In this document: one piece after another, positions 16,249 through 24,506 of the stretch
Layout: each line of letters starts with the position of its first letter
Numbering within the stretch: position 1 is the stretch's first letter
From: Betaproteobacteria bacterium
GTDB taxonomy: Bacteria > Pseudomonadota > Gammaproteobacteria > Burkholderiales > SG8-41
Assembly: GCA_025363575.1 (NCBI GenBank)
Contig: JANYDM010000187.1
Span: forward strand, 1 to 57,137
Reading direction: 5' to 3'
Length of the DNA: 57,137 nt
The notes under the pieces: model-generated
Databases searched by the model: none
Told to the model about the DNA's origin: nothing
The model's input: only the letters and a program-made list of their open reading frames with translations
Program-made: the position numbers and the translations under genes

Positions 16249-17859
16249 ATGGCCAAAATCCGATTCAATGCGGTCACGCTCGAAATGCTGTGGACGCGGC
16301 TCATTTCCATCACCGATGAGGCGGCGGCCGCTCTTGTGCGCACGTCGTTCTCGACCGTGGTGCGCGAGTCGAACGATTTCGCATGCGTGCTGACCGACGA
16401 GCATGGCTTGTCTCTCGCGCAGGCGACCGACAGCATTCCATCGTTCATCGGCACCGTGCCGCGCACGATCCGCCAATTTCTGCGGGAATATCCGCCAAGC
16501 GAGCTAAAACCCAGTGATATCCTGATCACCAACGACATCTGGATGGGCACCGGGCATTTGCCTGACATCACGGTTGCGAAACCGATATTCCACAATCGCA
16601 AGCTCGTCGGTTTCGCGGGCTCGGTCGCGCATTCGCCGGATATCGGCGGGCGCATTCGCTCGCCCGACGCGCCCAGCGTATTCGAAGAAGGCCTGCAGAT
16701 TCCGGTCATGAAGGCGATGAACGCCGGCACAATCGACGCGACGCTGGAGCGCATCATCCGCAAGAACGTGCGCGTGCCCGACCAGGTCATGGGCGATCTT
16801 TACGCGCAGTTCACGGCCTTGACCTTGATGGAGCGCCGCGTGATGGCGCTGCTGAAGGAGCACAAGCTGCAATCGCTTGCCGAGCTTGGCCGCGAGATCC
16901 ACGCGCGCTCGGAGAAGGCCATGCGTGCAGCAATCCGCGAGGTGCCGAACGGCGTGTACCGCCAGACGGCACTCTCCGACGGCATCGCCGAGCCGATCAA
17001 GCTTGAAATGGAGATGGTGGTCAAGGACGACTCGATAGAAATCGATTTCGCCGGCACCGCGCCGCAGGTGGCGCGCGCCATCAACGTGTGCATGGCGTAC
17101 ACGATTGCGTATACATCCTTCGGCGTGAAGGCGGTGCTCGCGCCGCACATACCCAACAACGAAGGCGTGTTGCGCCCGATTACGATCAAAGCGCCGCTGG
17201 GCTCGATCGCGAATTCGAAGCCGCCCGCCGCCGGCGGTGCGCGCGCGCTGATCGGGCACTTCTTCCCGATGATGGTGATACAGGCGTTGTCGCAGGCTTT
17301 GCCCGAGCGCGTGATTGCGACTGTCGGGTCGCCACTGTGGTGCATCAACGCGTCCGGACTTCGCGAGGACGGCACGCCGTTTGCGAGCCTGTTTTTTACG
17401 AACGGGGGCTACGGTGCGGCGCACGGGCGCGATGGCGCGCAGGTCCTGTCGTGGCCGAGCAATGTATCGTCGACGCCCGTGGAAATGATAGAACAGCTAT
17501 CGCCGCTCAAAGTGCGTTACCGGCGGCTGCGCACCGACAGCGGCGGCGACGGCGAATTTCGCGGCGGCAACGGCCAGGAGATCCTGTTCGAAAGCCGCGC
17601 TGCCGGGCCGGTGACGGTCGCGTTTCTCGCGGAGCGAACCCGGCCGCAAACGGCGCCGGCGGGCATCGCGGGCGGCGGCGCAGGCGCCTGCGGCGAATTG
17701 ATCATCGATGGCAAGCCGGTCAACCCCAAGACTCAGCACCAGATCGACCCTGGTGGCACGGTGCTGATACGCACACCCGCCGGTGGTGGTTATGGATCGC
17801 CGGCGAAGCGCGACAAGCAGCGCATCGAGAACGACCGTGCTGAAGGCTACGTGACCTAA
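16249..17859 (+). CDS. hyuB: Hydantoinase/oxoprolinase B subunit
   Basis: A 536-residue protein of the HyuB family (N-methylhydantoinase B, 5-oxoprolinase C-terminal part, acetone carboxylase alpha-like). The typical segments are seen: TSFSTVVRESNDFACVLTD near the N-terminus, ILITNDIWMGTGHLPDI, KPPAAGGARALIGHF, and a glycine-rich C-terminus ending TPAGGGYG. With HyuA it performs ATP-dependent opening of a cyclic amide or a related reaction. It follows the Bug gene by 5 bp; the gap to hyuA holds a paired REP-like repeat. Confidence 0.93.
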   Translation: MAKIRFNAVTLEMLWTRLISITDEAAAALVRTSFSTVVRESNDFACVLTDEHGLSLAQATDSIPSFIGTVPRTIRQFLREYPPSELKPSDILITNDIWMGTGHLPDITVAKPIFHNRKLVGFAGSVAHSPDIGGRIRSPDAPSVFEEGLQIPVMKAMNAGTIDATLERIIRKNVRVPDQVMGDLYAQFTALTLMERRVMALLKEHKLQSLAELGREIHARSEKAMRAAIREVPNGVYRQTALSDGIAEPIKLEMEMVVKDDSIEIDFAGTAPQVARAINVCMAYTIAYTSFGVKAVLAPHIPNNEGVLRPITIKAPLGSIANSKPPAAGGARALIGHFFPMMVIQALSQALPERVIATVGSPLWCINASGLREDGTPFASLFFTNGGYGAAHGRDGAQVLSWPSNVSSTPVEMIEQLSPLKVRYRRLRTDSGGDGEFRGGNGQEILFESRAAGPVTVAFLAERTRPQTAPAGIAGGGAGACGELIIDGKPVNPKTQHQIDPGGTVLIRTPAGGGYGSPAKRDKQRIENDRAEGYVT

Positions 17860-17883
17860 TAGCGGAGAAAACCTTTTTTAAGT

Positions 17884-17966
17884 CCGTTCGCGCTGATGTA
17901 TAGAAGCCATAGGATATTTGCAGGGAAACAGCGTTCACCCTTCGATACCTCAGGGCAAACGGTGAA
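17884..17966. repeat. Paired inverted REP-like units (hyuB-hyuA gap)
   Basis: Two degenerate units in opposite orientation: one at about 17884-17913 containing CTGATGTATAGAAG, and one at 17932-17966 containing CTTCGATACCTCAGG within a TTCACC...GGTGAA palindrome. The reverse complement of the first unit's 14-base core recurs exactly at 45326-45357, so this is a dispersed family. Pairs of facing units resemble the BIME arrangement of REP elements. Confidence 0.7.
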
Positions 17967-18006
17967 TGGCTCAATCGAATTGAAAAAAGTTATGGGAACG
18001 GATTTC

Positions 18007-20088
18007 ATGGCGGAATACGCATTGGGTCTGGACATCGGCGGCACTTTCACCGATATCGTGGTTTACGATCAGCATGGCGCGAAATCGTACAGTCATAAAG
18101 AGCTGACTACGCCCGATGCGCCGCATCGCGGCGTAGTCTCCGGCATCAAGAGCTTGTTCGAGACTGAGAAGCTCGCTTATCGGGACGTCACGCGCATGGT
18201 GCACGCGACGACGCTGTTCACCAACGCGCTGATCGAGCGCAAGGGTGCGATTACCGGGCTCATCACGACGGCAGGTTTTCGCGACACGCTGGAGATGCGG
18301 CGCGAGCACAAGTACGAGCTCTATGATCTGTTTATCGAGCTGCCGGAGCCTTTGGTGTCGCGGCGGCTGCGTCTTGAAGTGCCCGAGCGTATCGGTCCGG
18401 ATGGCGCCGTGGAACTCAAGCTCGACGAGGCCGCACTGCTCGCGCGAGCGCGCGAACTTGCGGACGGCGGCGCGCAATCGCTGGCGATTGCTTTCCTGCA
18501 CGCGTATGCGAACCCTGCGCACGAACAGCGCGCCGGTCAACTCATACGCGCGGAGTTTCCGCGACTGCCGGTCTCGCTGTCCTCGGACGTTTCGCCGCAG
18601 ATACGCGAATACGAGCGCACCTCGACGACGGCGGTCAATGCCTACATCAAGCCGCTTGCCGAGAGTTATCTCGATCTGCTGGCGAGCGAAATTGCGCAGC
18701 TTGGCATCAAGGCGCCGCTTTTCATGATGCTGTCCAACGGCGGGCTCACGCATATCGCGGAGGCCAAGCGCGTGCCGGTGCAAATGCTCGAATCGGGGCC
18801 GGCGGCGGGCGCGCTGGCCGGCGCATTGTTTGGCAAGCGCTCGAAAATCGACGACGTCCTGGCGTTCGACATGGGCGGTACCACGGCCAAGCTCGCGATG
18901 GTCGAGGGCGGCGAGCCGATGATCGCTTACCAGTTCGAAGCGAGCCGCGCCAAGCGTTTCGCGGAGGGCAGCGGACTGCCCATCAGTATTTCCACCATAG
19001 AGCTGATAGAGATCGGCGCCGGCGGCGGCTCGATCGCAGACATCGATGCGCTCGGCCTGCTGAAAGTCGGGCCGCGCAGCGCGGGTGCCATGCCCGGGCC
19101 CGCGTGCTACGGCAGGGGGGGCACCAGCCCGACTGTGACGGATGCTAATCTCGTGCTCGGATTTCTCGATCCGTCGACGTTCGCCGGGGGCACCGTGGCG
19201 ATTGATCGCATCCAGGCGGAAGCGGCAATCAAGCCGCTTGCCGATAAGTCCGGCTTGTCCGTTGCCGCGCTGGCCTGGGGCATACATTCCGTCGTCAATG
19301 AAAACATGGCGGCGGCGGCGCGCGTGCACGTTGCCGAGCGCGGCCATCATGCGAGCGAGTTCGCCCTGCTCGCGACCGGCGGCGGCGGGCCGCTGCACGG
19401 CTGCGAAGTTGCGAAGCGTCTCGGCATCGCAAAAGTCATTTGTCCGCCGAGCGCGGGCGTCGCATCGGCGCTCGGCTTGCTGATGGCGCCTGCGCGCGTC
19501 GACCGTGTGGCAACACTCGCGCGTAAGTTGCGCGAGCTCGATTGGCATGCGTTCGAACGCGCCTTCCGCGCCATCGAGCAGGACGCGCACGCCGTCATTG
19601 CCGAAACATTGCTGGGTAAAACAAAAGTCACGGTCGAGCGCGCAGCGGACCTGCGTTTTGTCGGCCAGGGTTTCGAGATCGTGACGACGTTGCCGCGCGG
19701 GCCCTACACGCAGAAGTCGCTGGCCGGCATCCGCGCGGCCTTTCTCGCCGAATACAAGCGGATATTTCAACAGGTGCCGCCGGGCGGCGAAATCGAAATC
19801 ATCAATATTCGTGTCGCGCTGACGGCGCCGGTCGGCCGTGCCGCGCTGAAGGTCGAAGGTGGCAAGGGCGCAGCGTCGAAAGCGCTCAAGGGCAAACGCA
19901 AAGCATGGCTCGGCGATCGCGGGAGATTTGCCGAGATGCCCGTGTACGATCGTTATGCGCTGCCGGTCGGTGCCGGTATCAAAGGCCCGGCGATCATTGA
20001 AGAGGCGTCGTCGACCATGGTCGTGCCGCCCGGCGCCCGTGCCAGCGTCGATCGCGCCGGCAATCTGCTGGTCGACCTCGGCAAATGA
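18007..20088 (+). CDS. hyuA: Hydantoinase/oxoprolinase A subunit
   Basis: A 693-residue protein of the HyuA family, ATPase subunit of hydantoinase, 5-oxoprolinase and acetone carboxylase complexes. The start EYALGLDIGGTFTDIVVYD is the sugar-kinase-like phosphate motif, repeated downstream as VLAFDMGGTTAKLAMV; VHATTLFTNALIERKGAITGLITT and TGGGGPLHGCEVA are further family blocks. The ATG at 18007 is chosen because it begins exactly at the domain; a frame open from 17896 would translate the upstream repeat. Its stop overlaps the crotonase ATG (ATGA), showing an operon. Confidence 0.93.
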   Translation: MAEYALGLDIGGTFTDIVVYDQHGAKSYSHKELTTPDAPHRGVVSGIKSLFETEKLAYRDVTRMVHATTLFTNALIERKGAITGLITTAGFRDTLEMRREHKYELYDLFIELPEPLVSRRLRLEVPERIGPDGAVELKLDEAALLARARELADGGAQSLAIAFLHAYANPAHEQRAGQLIRAEFPRLPVSLSSDVSPQIREYERTSTTAVNAYIKPLAESYLDLLASEIAQLGIKAPLFMMLSNGGLTHIAEAKRVPVQMLESGPAAGALAGALFGKRSKIDDVLAFDMGGTTAKLAMVEGGEPMIAYQFEASRAKRFAEGSGLPISISTIELIEIGAGGGSIADIDALGLLKVGPRSAGAMPGPACYGRGGTSPTVTDANLVLGFLDPSTFAGGTVAIDRIQAEAAIKPLADKSGLSVAALAWGIHSVVNENMAAAARVHVAERGHHASEFALLATGGGGPLHGCEVAKRLGIAKVICPPSAGVASALGLLMAPARVDRVATLARKLRELDWHAFERAFRAIEQDAHAVIAETLLGKTKVTVERAADLRFVGQGFEIVTTLPRGPYTQKSLAGIRAAFLAEYKRIFQQVPPGGEIEIINIRVALTAPVGRAALKVEGGKGAASKALKGKRKAWLGDRGRFAEMPVYDRYALPVGAGIKGPAIIEEASSTMVVPPGARASVDRAGNLLVDLGK

Positions 20089-20885
20089 CGGTAAAAAGCA
20101 CGAGCGAGCGCATCATCGCGCGCAAGGACGGCGCGATCGGCTGGATGATTTTCAATAATCCGGCGAAGCACAATGCGATTTCAATGGACATGGCCGAAGC
20201 CGTACCGCTGGTTATGCGCGGATTTGAGGATGATCCGGAAGTACGCGTCGTCGTCGTCACGGGTTCCGGCGAAAAAGCCTTCGCCGCGGGCTCGGACATC
20301 TCGGGGTTCGAGACCGTGCGTTCCGACCCGCAGCAGAACAAGCATTACAACGACGTCAACGAATTTTCTTACAACGCCGTGTACGAATGCAGCAAGCCGA
20401 CAATCGCGATGATCCGCGGCTATTGCATAGGCGGCGGGCTCGATTTCGCGACGAGCTGCGATGTGCGTTTCTGCTCCGACAACGCGGTATTCGCCGTGCC
20501 GGCCGGCAAGCTCGGGCTTGGCTACGGCCACGAAGGCATTCTGCGCTTCGGTCGTGTGATGGGCTTGATGCGCGCGCGCGATTTGTTTTTGTCCGGGCGC
20601 CGGCTGGGCGCCGACGAAGCGCTGCGGCTCGGACTGGTGCATCGCGTGATTCCATTCGCGGAGCTCGAAGCCGAGACCACCGCTTACGCGCAATCGATCG
20701 CTGATAACGCGCCATTGACGCTGGCGGCCATCAAGCGCGCTTTTCTCGAATACGAAAAAGAGCCGGGCGCGCGGGACATAGCGCGAGCGCAGACGATGAT
20801 AGACGCGTGTTTTCGCAGCGCCGATTACGCCGAAGGCCGGGCAGCGTTCGCGCAGAAGCGCAAGCCGCAGTTCAAAGGCGGGTAA
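20085..20885 (+). CDS. Crotonase-superfamily protein (enoyl-CoA hydratase/isomerase-like)
   Basis: A 266-residue crotonase. The oxyanion segment FAAGSDISGF and the IRGYCIGGGLDFATSCDVRF helix are clear. However, the two catalytic glutamates of enoyl-CoA hydratase are not seen: the first position reads Asp (GGGLDF) and the second, normally in a PE motif, reads FAVPAGKLGLG. It may therefore catalyse another crotonase reaction (isomerase, hydrolase or decarboxylase) instead of simple hydration. The ATG overlaps the hyuA stop, so it works with the hydantoinase-type enzyme. Confidence 0.87.
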   Translation: MTVKSTSERIIARKDGAIGWMIFNNPAKHNAISMDMAEAVPLVMRGFEDDPEVRVVVVTGSGEKAFAAGSDISGFETVRSDPQQNKHYNDVNEFSYNAVYECSKPTIAMIRGYCIGGGLDFATSCDVRFCSDNAVFAVPAGKLGLGYGHEGILRFGRVMGLMRARDLFLSGRRLGADEALRLGLVHRVIPFAELEAETTAYAQSIADNAPLTLAAIKRAFLEYEKEPGARDIARAQTMIDACFRSADYAEGRAAFAQKRKPQFKGG

Positions 20886-20891
20886 GGTCTT

Positions 20892-22007
20892 GTGAAAATC
20901 TCCTGGATCACCTATGCCCGCATGTCCGTAGCGGGCGACGTGCTCCAGTCGGTGGACGCCGACGGCCGCTACCGGGTGGCCGCTCCCGTGCAGGAGCTGC
21001 GCGCCGCCGGTCACGACATCGAGGTGATCTACTTCGCGCCGGACAGCCCGGTGGAACAACTGCTCGAGTGGGCGCAAGGCAATGTGGTCGTGTTGGGCAA
21101 GCTGGTGCCGGTAAGCGCCGCTGCCTTCAACGAGCGCGCTGCCGTCACTCTCGACCTCGTCAGACGCCTGCAGGCGCGCGGGGCCAAAGTCATCGCCGAC
21201 ATTAACGACAATCACTTCGAGAACTCGCCGCGCGCCGCCTATTTCCGAGACCTGGTTTCGGCGGTGGACGCGGTCGTGAGCAGCACGCCGGCGATGGCGC
21301 AGGTCGTGCGCCGCTTTACCGGAAAGCCAGTGTCGATCGCGCGCGACCCCTACGAGGGGCGGTGCGGCGAACCGCGTTTCGCGCCGTCACGCCCGTCGTG
21401 GTGGCGCAAGGTCACCGGCACCGCTGGCGATGCCGGCCGCCTCAAACTGCTGTGGTTCGGCTACCCGACCAACCTGGATACGCTGGCGCCGCTTAAAGAC
21501 CAGTTGATGCAACTCGCGTCGCAGGAACCCACGCGCGTCGAAGTCGTTACGCGTGAAAGCAGCGACGCCGAGGCGTTGTGCGCGGAACTGCAGGCGCAAT
21601 GCGCCGGCCGCATACGCTGGGATTTTTCGCCATGGTCGCTGGCGCACATGGAACGCGCTTTCGCCGACGCCGATCTGGTGGTTTTGCCCAGCGACACGAC
21701 CGACGCGAGGAAAGCGGTCAAAAGCCCCAACCGGCTCATCAACGCACTATGGGCAGGGCGCTTTGTGGTTGCGCACGCGCTTCCCTCTTACAATGAATTT
21801 ACCGAATTCGCCTGGATAGGGGGCGATATCGGCGAAGGTGTGCGCTGGGCGCTCGCCAATCCGGATGCCGTCGTCACGCGCATCGCGCGCGGTCAGGACC
21901 ATATACGAAAAAATTATTCCGCTTTCGCGGCGGCGCGCGAGTGGGAGCAGGCGATTGCCGGCGTGGGCGCCGATGCCGGCGGGATTGCGCCCGGCGCTGC
22001 GCTTTAG
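20892..22007 (+). CDS. Glycosyltransferase (GT-B fold, family 4-like)
   Basis: A 371-residue protein starting at GTG 20892. The second half is GT-B like: LKLLWFGYPTNLDTLAPL, then WSLAHMERAFADADLVVLPS and KSPNRLINALWAGRFVVAHALPSYNEF, the donor-nucleotide region of group 1 glycosyltransferases. The first half is a looser Rossmann region (VIADINDNHFENSP). It probably transfers a sugar in surface polysaccharide or protein glycosylation. It begins 7 bp after the crotonase gene yet is functionally unrelated to it. Its stop overlaps the stop of the convergent FAD dehydrogenase gene. Confidence 0.75.
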   Translation: MKISWITYARMSVAGDVLQSVDADGRYRVAAPVQELRAAGHDIEVIYFAPDSPVEQLLEWAQGNVVVLGKLVPVSAAAFNERAAVTLDLVRRLQARGAKVIADINDNHFENSPRAAYFRDLVSAVDAVVSSTPAMAQVVRRFTGKPVSIARDPYEGRCGEPRFAPSRPSWWRKVTGTAGDAGRLKLLWFGYPTNLDTLAPLKDQLMQLASQEPTRVEVVTRESSDAEALCAELQAQCAGRIRWDFSPWSLAHMERAFADADLVVLPSDTTDARKAVKSPNRLINALWAGRFVVAHALPSYNEFTEFAWIGGDIGEGVRWALANPDAVVTRIARGQDHIRKNYSAFAAAREWEQAIAGVGADAGGIAPGAAL

Positions 22008-23413
22008 ATGCGCACGACCTTACCCGGATTGAACAGATTGTCCGGATCGAGCGCGAGCTTTATCGAACGCATTACCGTCACGGCATCGCCGTGTTCCGCA
22101 TCCAGAAAATCGAGCTTGCCGATGCCGATGCCGTGTTCGCCGGTAGAGGTGCCGGCCATGGCGAGCGCGCGCGTGACGACACGTTGATTGAGTGCTTCCG
22201 CTTCGTCGAGATCGCGCTGGTTTTCGGGATCGACGAGGATGACGAGATGGAAGTTGCCGTCGCCGACGTGGCCGAACAGCGCAATCGGCATCGACGCTTT
22301 CGCGATGTCCTTATTGGTTTCGGCTATGCATTCGGCAAGGCGCGAAACCGGCACGCAGACGTCGGTCGCGACCCCCCGATTGCCCGGGCGCAGCTGCATG
22401 CACGCAAGATAAGCATCGTGGCGCGCCTGCCACAGGCGCGTTCTTTCTTCCTGGCGTGTCGACCATTCGAAATCGAGGCCGCCATGCTCGCTCGCAATGG
22501 CCTGCACGGTTTTGGATTGTTCTTCGACACTGGCCGGCGTGCCGTGGAATTCGCACAGCAGCATAGGCACCTCGCGCAATGTCAGCTTGCTGTAGCGATT
22601 GACGGCCTTGATCGTCAAAGCATCGAGCAGTTCGCAGCGCGCGATGGGCACGCCCATCTGGATGGTTTCTATGACGGTGCGCACGGCGCCATCAATGTGC
22701 GGAAACATGCAGATTGCCGCCGATACCGCTTCGGGCTGCGGATGCAGGCGCAACGTGACTTCGGTGATCACGCCGAGCGTGCCTTCGCTGCCGACGAAGA
22801 GCCGCGTCAAGTCGTATCCGGCCGATGACTTGCGCGCGCGGCCACCGGTGCGTATGACGCGTCCGTCGGCCAGGACTACGGTCAGCGCCATCACGTTTTC
22901 ACGCATGGTTCCGTAGCGCACGGCGTTGGTGCCGGATGCGCGTGTTGCTGCCATGCCGCCGAGAGTCGCATCTGCGCCGGGATCGATCGGAAAGAACAGA
23001 CCGCTGTCGTGCAGATGCTGGTTCAACTGCTTGCGCGTGACGCCGGCCTGGACTGTGCAATCGAGATCGTCGACGTTTACCGCGAGGACCTTGTTCATGC
23101 GCGTGAGATCGAGCGCGATGCCGCCGTGTATGGCAAGCACGTGGCCCTCGACCGAGCTGCCGGCGCCGAATGGAATAACCGGCACGCGATGCTGCGCGCA
23201 CAGCTTGACGACACCAGCGACATCTTCGGTCGACTCGGCAAACGCGACTGCATCGGGGAGCGCATGCGCATGCGCCGATTCATCCTTGCCGTGGTGCGCG
23301 CGTACTGCATCCGAGGTGCCGACGCGGTCGCCGAGCAGCGCGCGCAACGCGTCGAGCAGTGCAGCGGGCAGTGGCTTTTTCAGGGCGGATGGATGGTGGA
23401 CGGGCTGGTTCAT
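22004..23413 (-). CDS. FAD-linked 2-hydroxyacid dehydrogenase (D-lactate dehydrogenase/GlcD family)
   Basis: A 469-residue FAD-binding type 4 oxidase. VPVIPFGAGSSVEGH and FFPIDPGADATLGGMAATRASGTNAVRYG bind FAD; FGHVGDGNFHLVILVD and STGEHGIGIGKLDFL are the substrate-side histidine motifs. The single-subunit form resembles cytochrome-linked D-lactate dehydrogenase (LDHD) more than GlcD of the three-subunit complex. It oxidises a D-2-hydroxyacid. It is last in the leftward run hyi-garR-dehydrogenase, so the substrate may be D-lactate, D-glycerate or glycolate. Confidence 0.9.
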   Translation of the reverse strand: MNQPVHHPSALKKPLPAALLDALRALLGDRVGTSDAVRAHHGKDESAHAHALPDAVAFAESTEDVAGVVKLCAQHRVPVIPFGAGSSVEGHVLAIHGGIALDLTRMNKVLAVNVDDLDCTVQAGVTRKQLNQHLHDSGLFFPIDPGADATLGGMAATRASGTNAVRYGTMRENVMALTVVLADGRVIRTGGRARKSSAGYDLTRLFVGSEGTLGVITEVTLRLHPQPEAVSAAICMFPHIDGAVRTVIETIQMGVPIARCELLDALTIKAVNRYSKLTLREVPMLLCEFHGTPASVEEQSKTVQAIASEHGGLDFEWSTRQEERTRLWQARHDAYLACMQLRPGNRGVATDVCVPVSRLAECIAETNKDIAKASMPIALFGHVGDGNFHLVILVDPENQRDLDEAEALNQRVVTRALAMAGTSTGEHGIGIGKLDFLDAEHGDAVTVMRSIKLALDPDNLFNPGKVVRI

Positions 23414-23423
23414 TAGTGAATTT

Positions 23424-23491
23424 GTGATTGGGTGATTCTGTGATTATGTTATTGGGTGTCCAATCACCGAATCACTTGATTACCTAATTAC
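23424..23491. repeat. Intergenic hairpin of eight 8-bp units (GTGATTNN)
   Basis: Left arm: four tandem 8-bp units of the form GTGATTNN (23424-23455). Loop: GTGT (23456-23459). Right arm: four 8-bp units that are the imperfect reverse complement (23460-23491). It fills the whole gap between the dehydrogenase start and the garR stop and is far more AT-rich than its surroundings. Confidence 0.85.
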
Positions 23492-23494
23492 CGC

Positions 23495-24379
23495 TTACTT
23501 AGCCACGTCGTGATTGGCCATGCGCTCGAGCGCTTTGACCATCGCCGAATGGTCCCACTTGGCGCCGCCGTTCGCGCTGCATGAATTGAACAGCTCCTGC
23601 GCGGTCGCGGTGTTGGGCAGCGATACACCGAGAGCGCGTGCGCCGGCGAGCGCGAGACTCAAGTCCTTTTGATGCAGCTCGATGCGGAAGCCCGGATCGA
23701 ACGTGCGCTTGATCATGCGCTCGCCGTGGACTTCGAGGATACGTGAAGCCGCGAAGCCGCCCATCAGTGCCTGCCGCACCTTGGCGGGGTCGGCGCCGGC
23801 CTTCGATGCGAACACCAGCGCTTCGCTGACGGCTTCGATATTGAGCGCGACGATGATCTGATTGCATACCTTGCACGTCTGGCCGTCCCCGTTGCCGCCG
23901 ACGAGCGTGATGTTCTTGCCCATCAGCTCGAATACCGGCTTCACTGTGTCGAACGCCGATTGCGGTCCGCCGATCATGATCGTGAGCGCCGCATTTTTCG
24001 CGCCGACTTCGCCCCCCGACACCGGTGCATCGAGATATTCGCAGCCGAGCCCGTTGATGCGCTTTGCAAAGCTCTTGGTTTCGATCGGCGAGATCGAGCT
24101 CATGTCGACCACAATCTTGCCTTTAGAAAGTCCTTCGGCTACGCCATTGGCGCCGAACAATACTTTCTCCACGTCGGGCGTGTCGGGCACCATAACGATG
24201 ACGATGTCGGATTTCTGCGCGACTTCTTTTGCACTCGCGCAGGCCGTGCCGCCCGCGCTGGTGAGTTCGGCCGGCACGTTGCTGCGTGAATTGAGGAAGA
24301 GCTTGTGGCCGCCCTTGATCAAATTAGCCGCCATGGGCTTGCCCATGATGCCGAGGCCGATGAATCCGATATTTGCCAT
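23495..24379 (-). CDS. garR: 2-hydroxy-3-oxopropionate (tartronate semialdehyde) reductase
   Basis: A 294-residue member of the 3-hydroxyisobutyrate dehydrogenase superfamily. The N-terminus has the NAD(P)-binding GFIGLGIMGKPMAANLIKGG; LDAPVSGGEVGAKNAALTIMIGG is the substrate motif; NGDGQTCKVCNQIIV carries the catalytic Lys. The closest functional match is GlxR/GarR, which reduces tartronate semialdehyde to D-glycerate. The neighbour hydroxypyruvate isomerase makes or removes the same substrate, which supports the call over other HIBADH activities. Confidence 0.9.
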   Translation of the reverse strand: MANIGFIGLGIMGKPMAANLIKGGHKLFLNSRSNVPAELTSAGGTACASAKEVAQKSDIVIVMVPDTPDVEKVLFGANGVAEGLSKGKIVVDMSSISPIETKSFAKRINGLGCEYLDAPVSGGEVGAKNAALTIMIGGPQSAFDTVKPVFELMGKNITLVGGNGDGQTCKVCNQIIVALNIEAVSEALVFASKAGADPAKVRQALMGGFAASRILEVHGERMIKRTFDPGFRIELHQKDLSLALAGARALGVSLPNTATAQELFNSCSANGGAKWDHSAMVKALERMANHDVAK

Positions 24380-24412
24380 TTTTATCTCACTCCAGTTAAT
24401 TCAAAAACGTTT

Positions 24413-24493
24413 GCCACAGAGGGCACAGAGCACACAGAGGAAATCACAAAAATCAGAAATCCTTGTTTGCTCTCACTCTGTGTTCTCTGTGGC
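24413..24493. repeat. Long intergenic hairpin of CACAGAG units (copy 4)
   Basis: The most regular copy: the left arm (24413-24443) is three 9-bp units beginning GCCACAGAGGG, and the right arm ends TTCTCTGTGGC. It fills the gap between hyi and garR within the operon. Confidence 0.87.
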
Positions 24494-24506
24494 CAGGGCT
24501 GCGCCG

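Noticed and set aside
17971..19770. 599-codon reverse frame opposite hyuA
   Set aside because: Shadow of hyuA, with no recognisable domain and the same basic low-complexity composition as other antisense frames.
23424..23491. CRISPR-like array in the short tandem repeats
   Set aside because: Units are 8-9 bp, have no spacers and form inverted arms; no cas genes are present.
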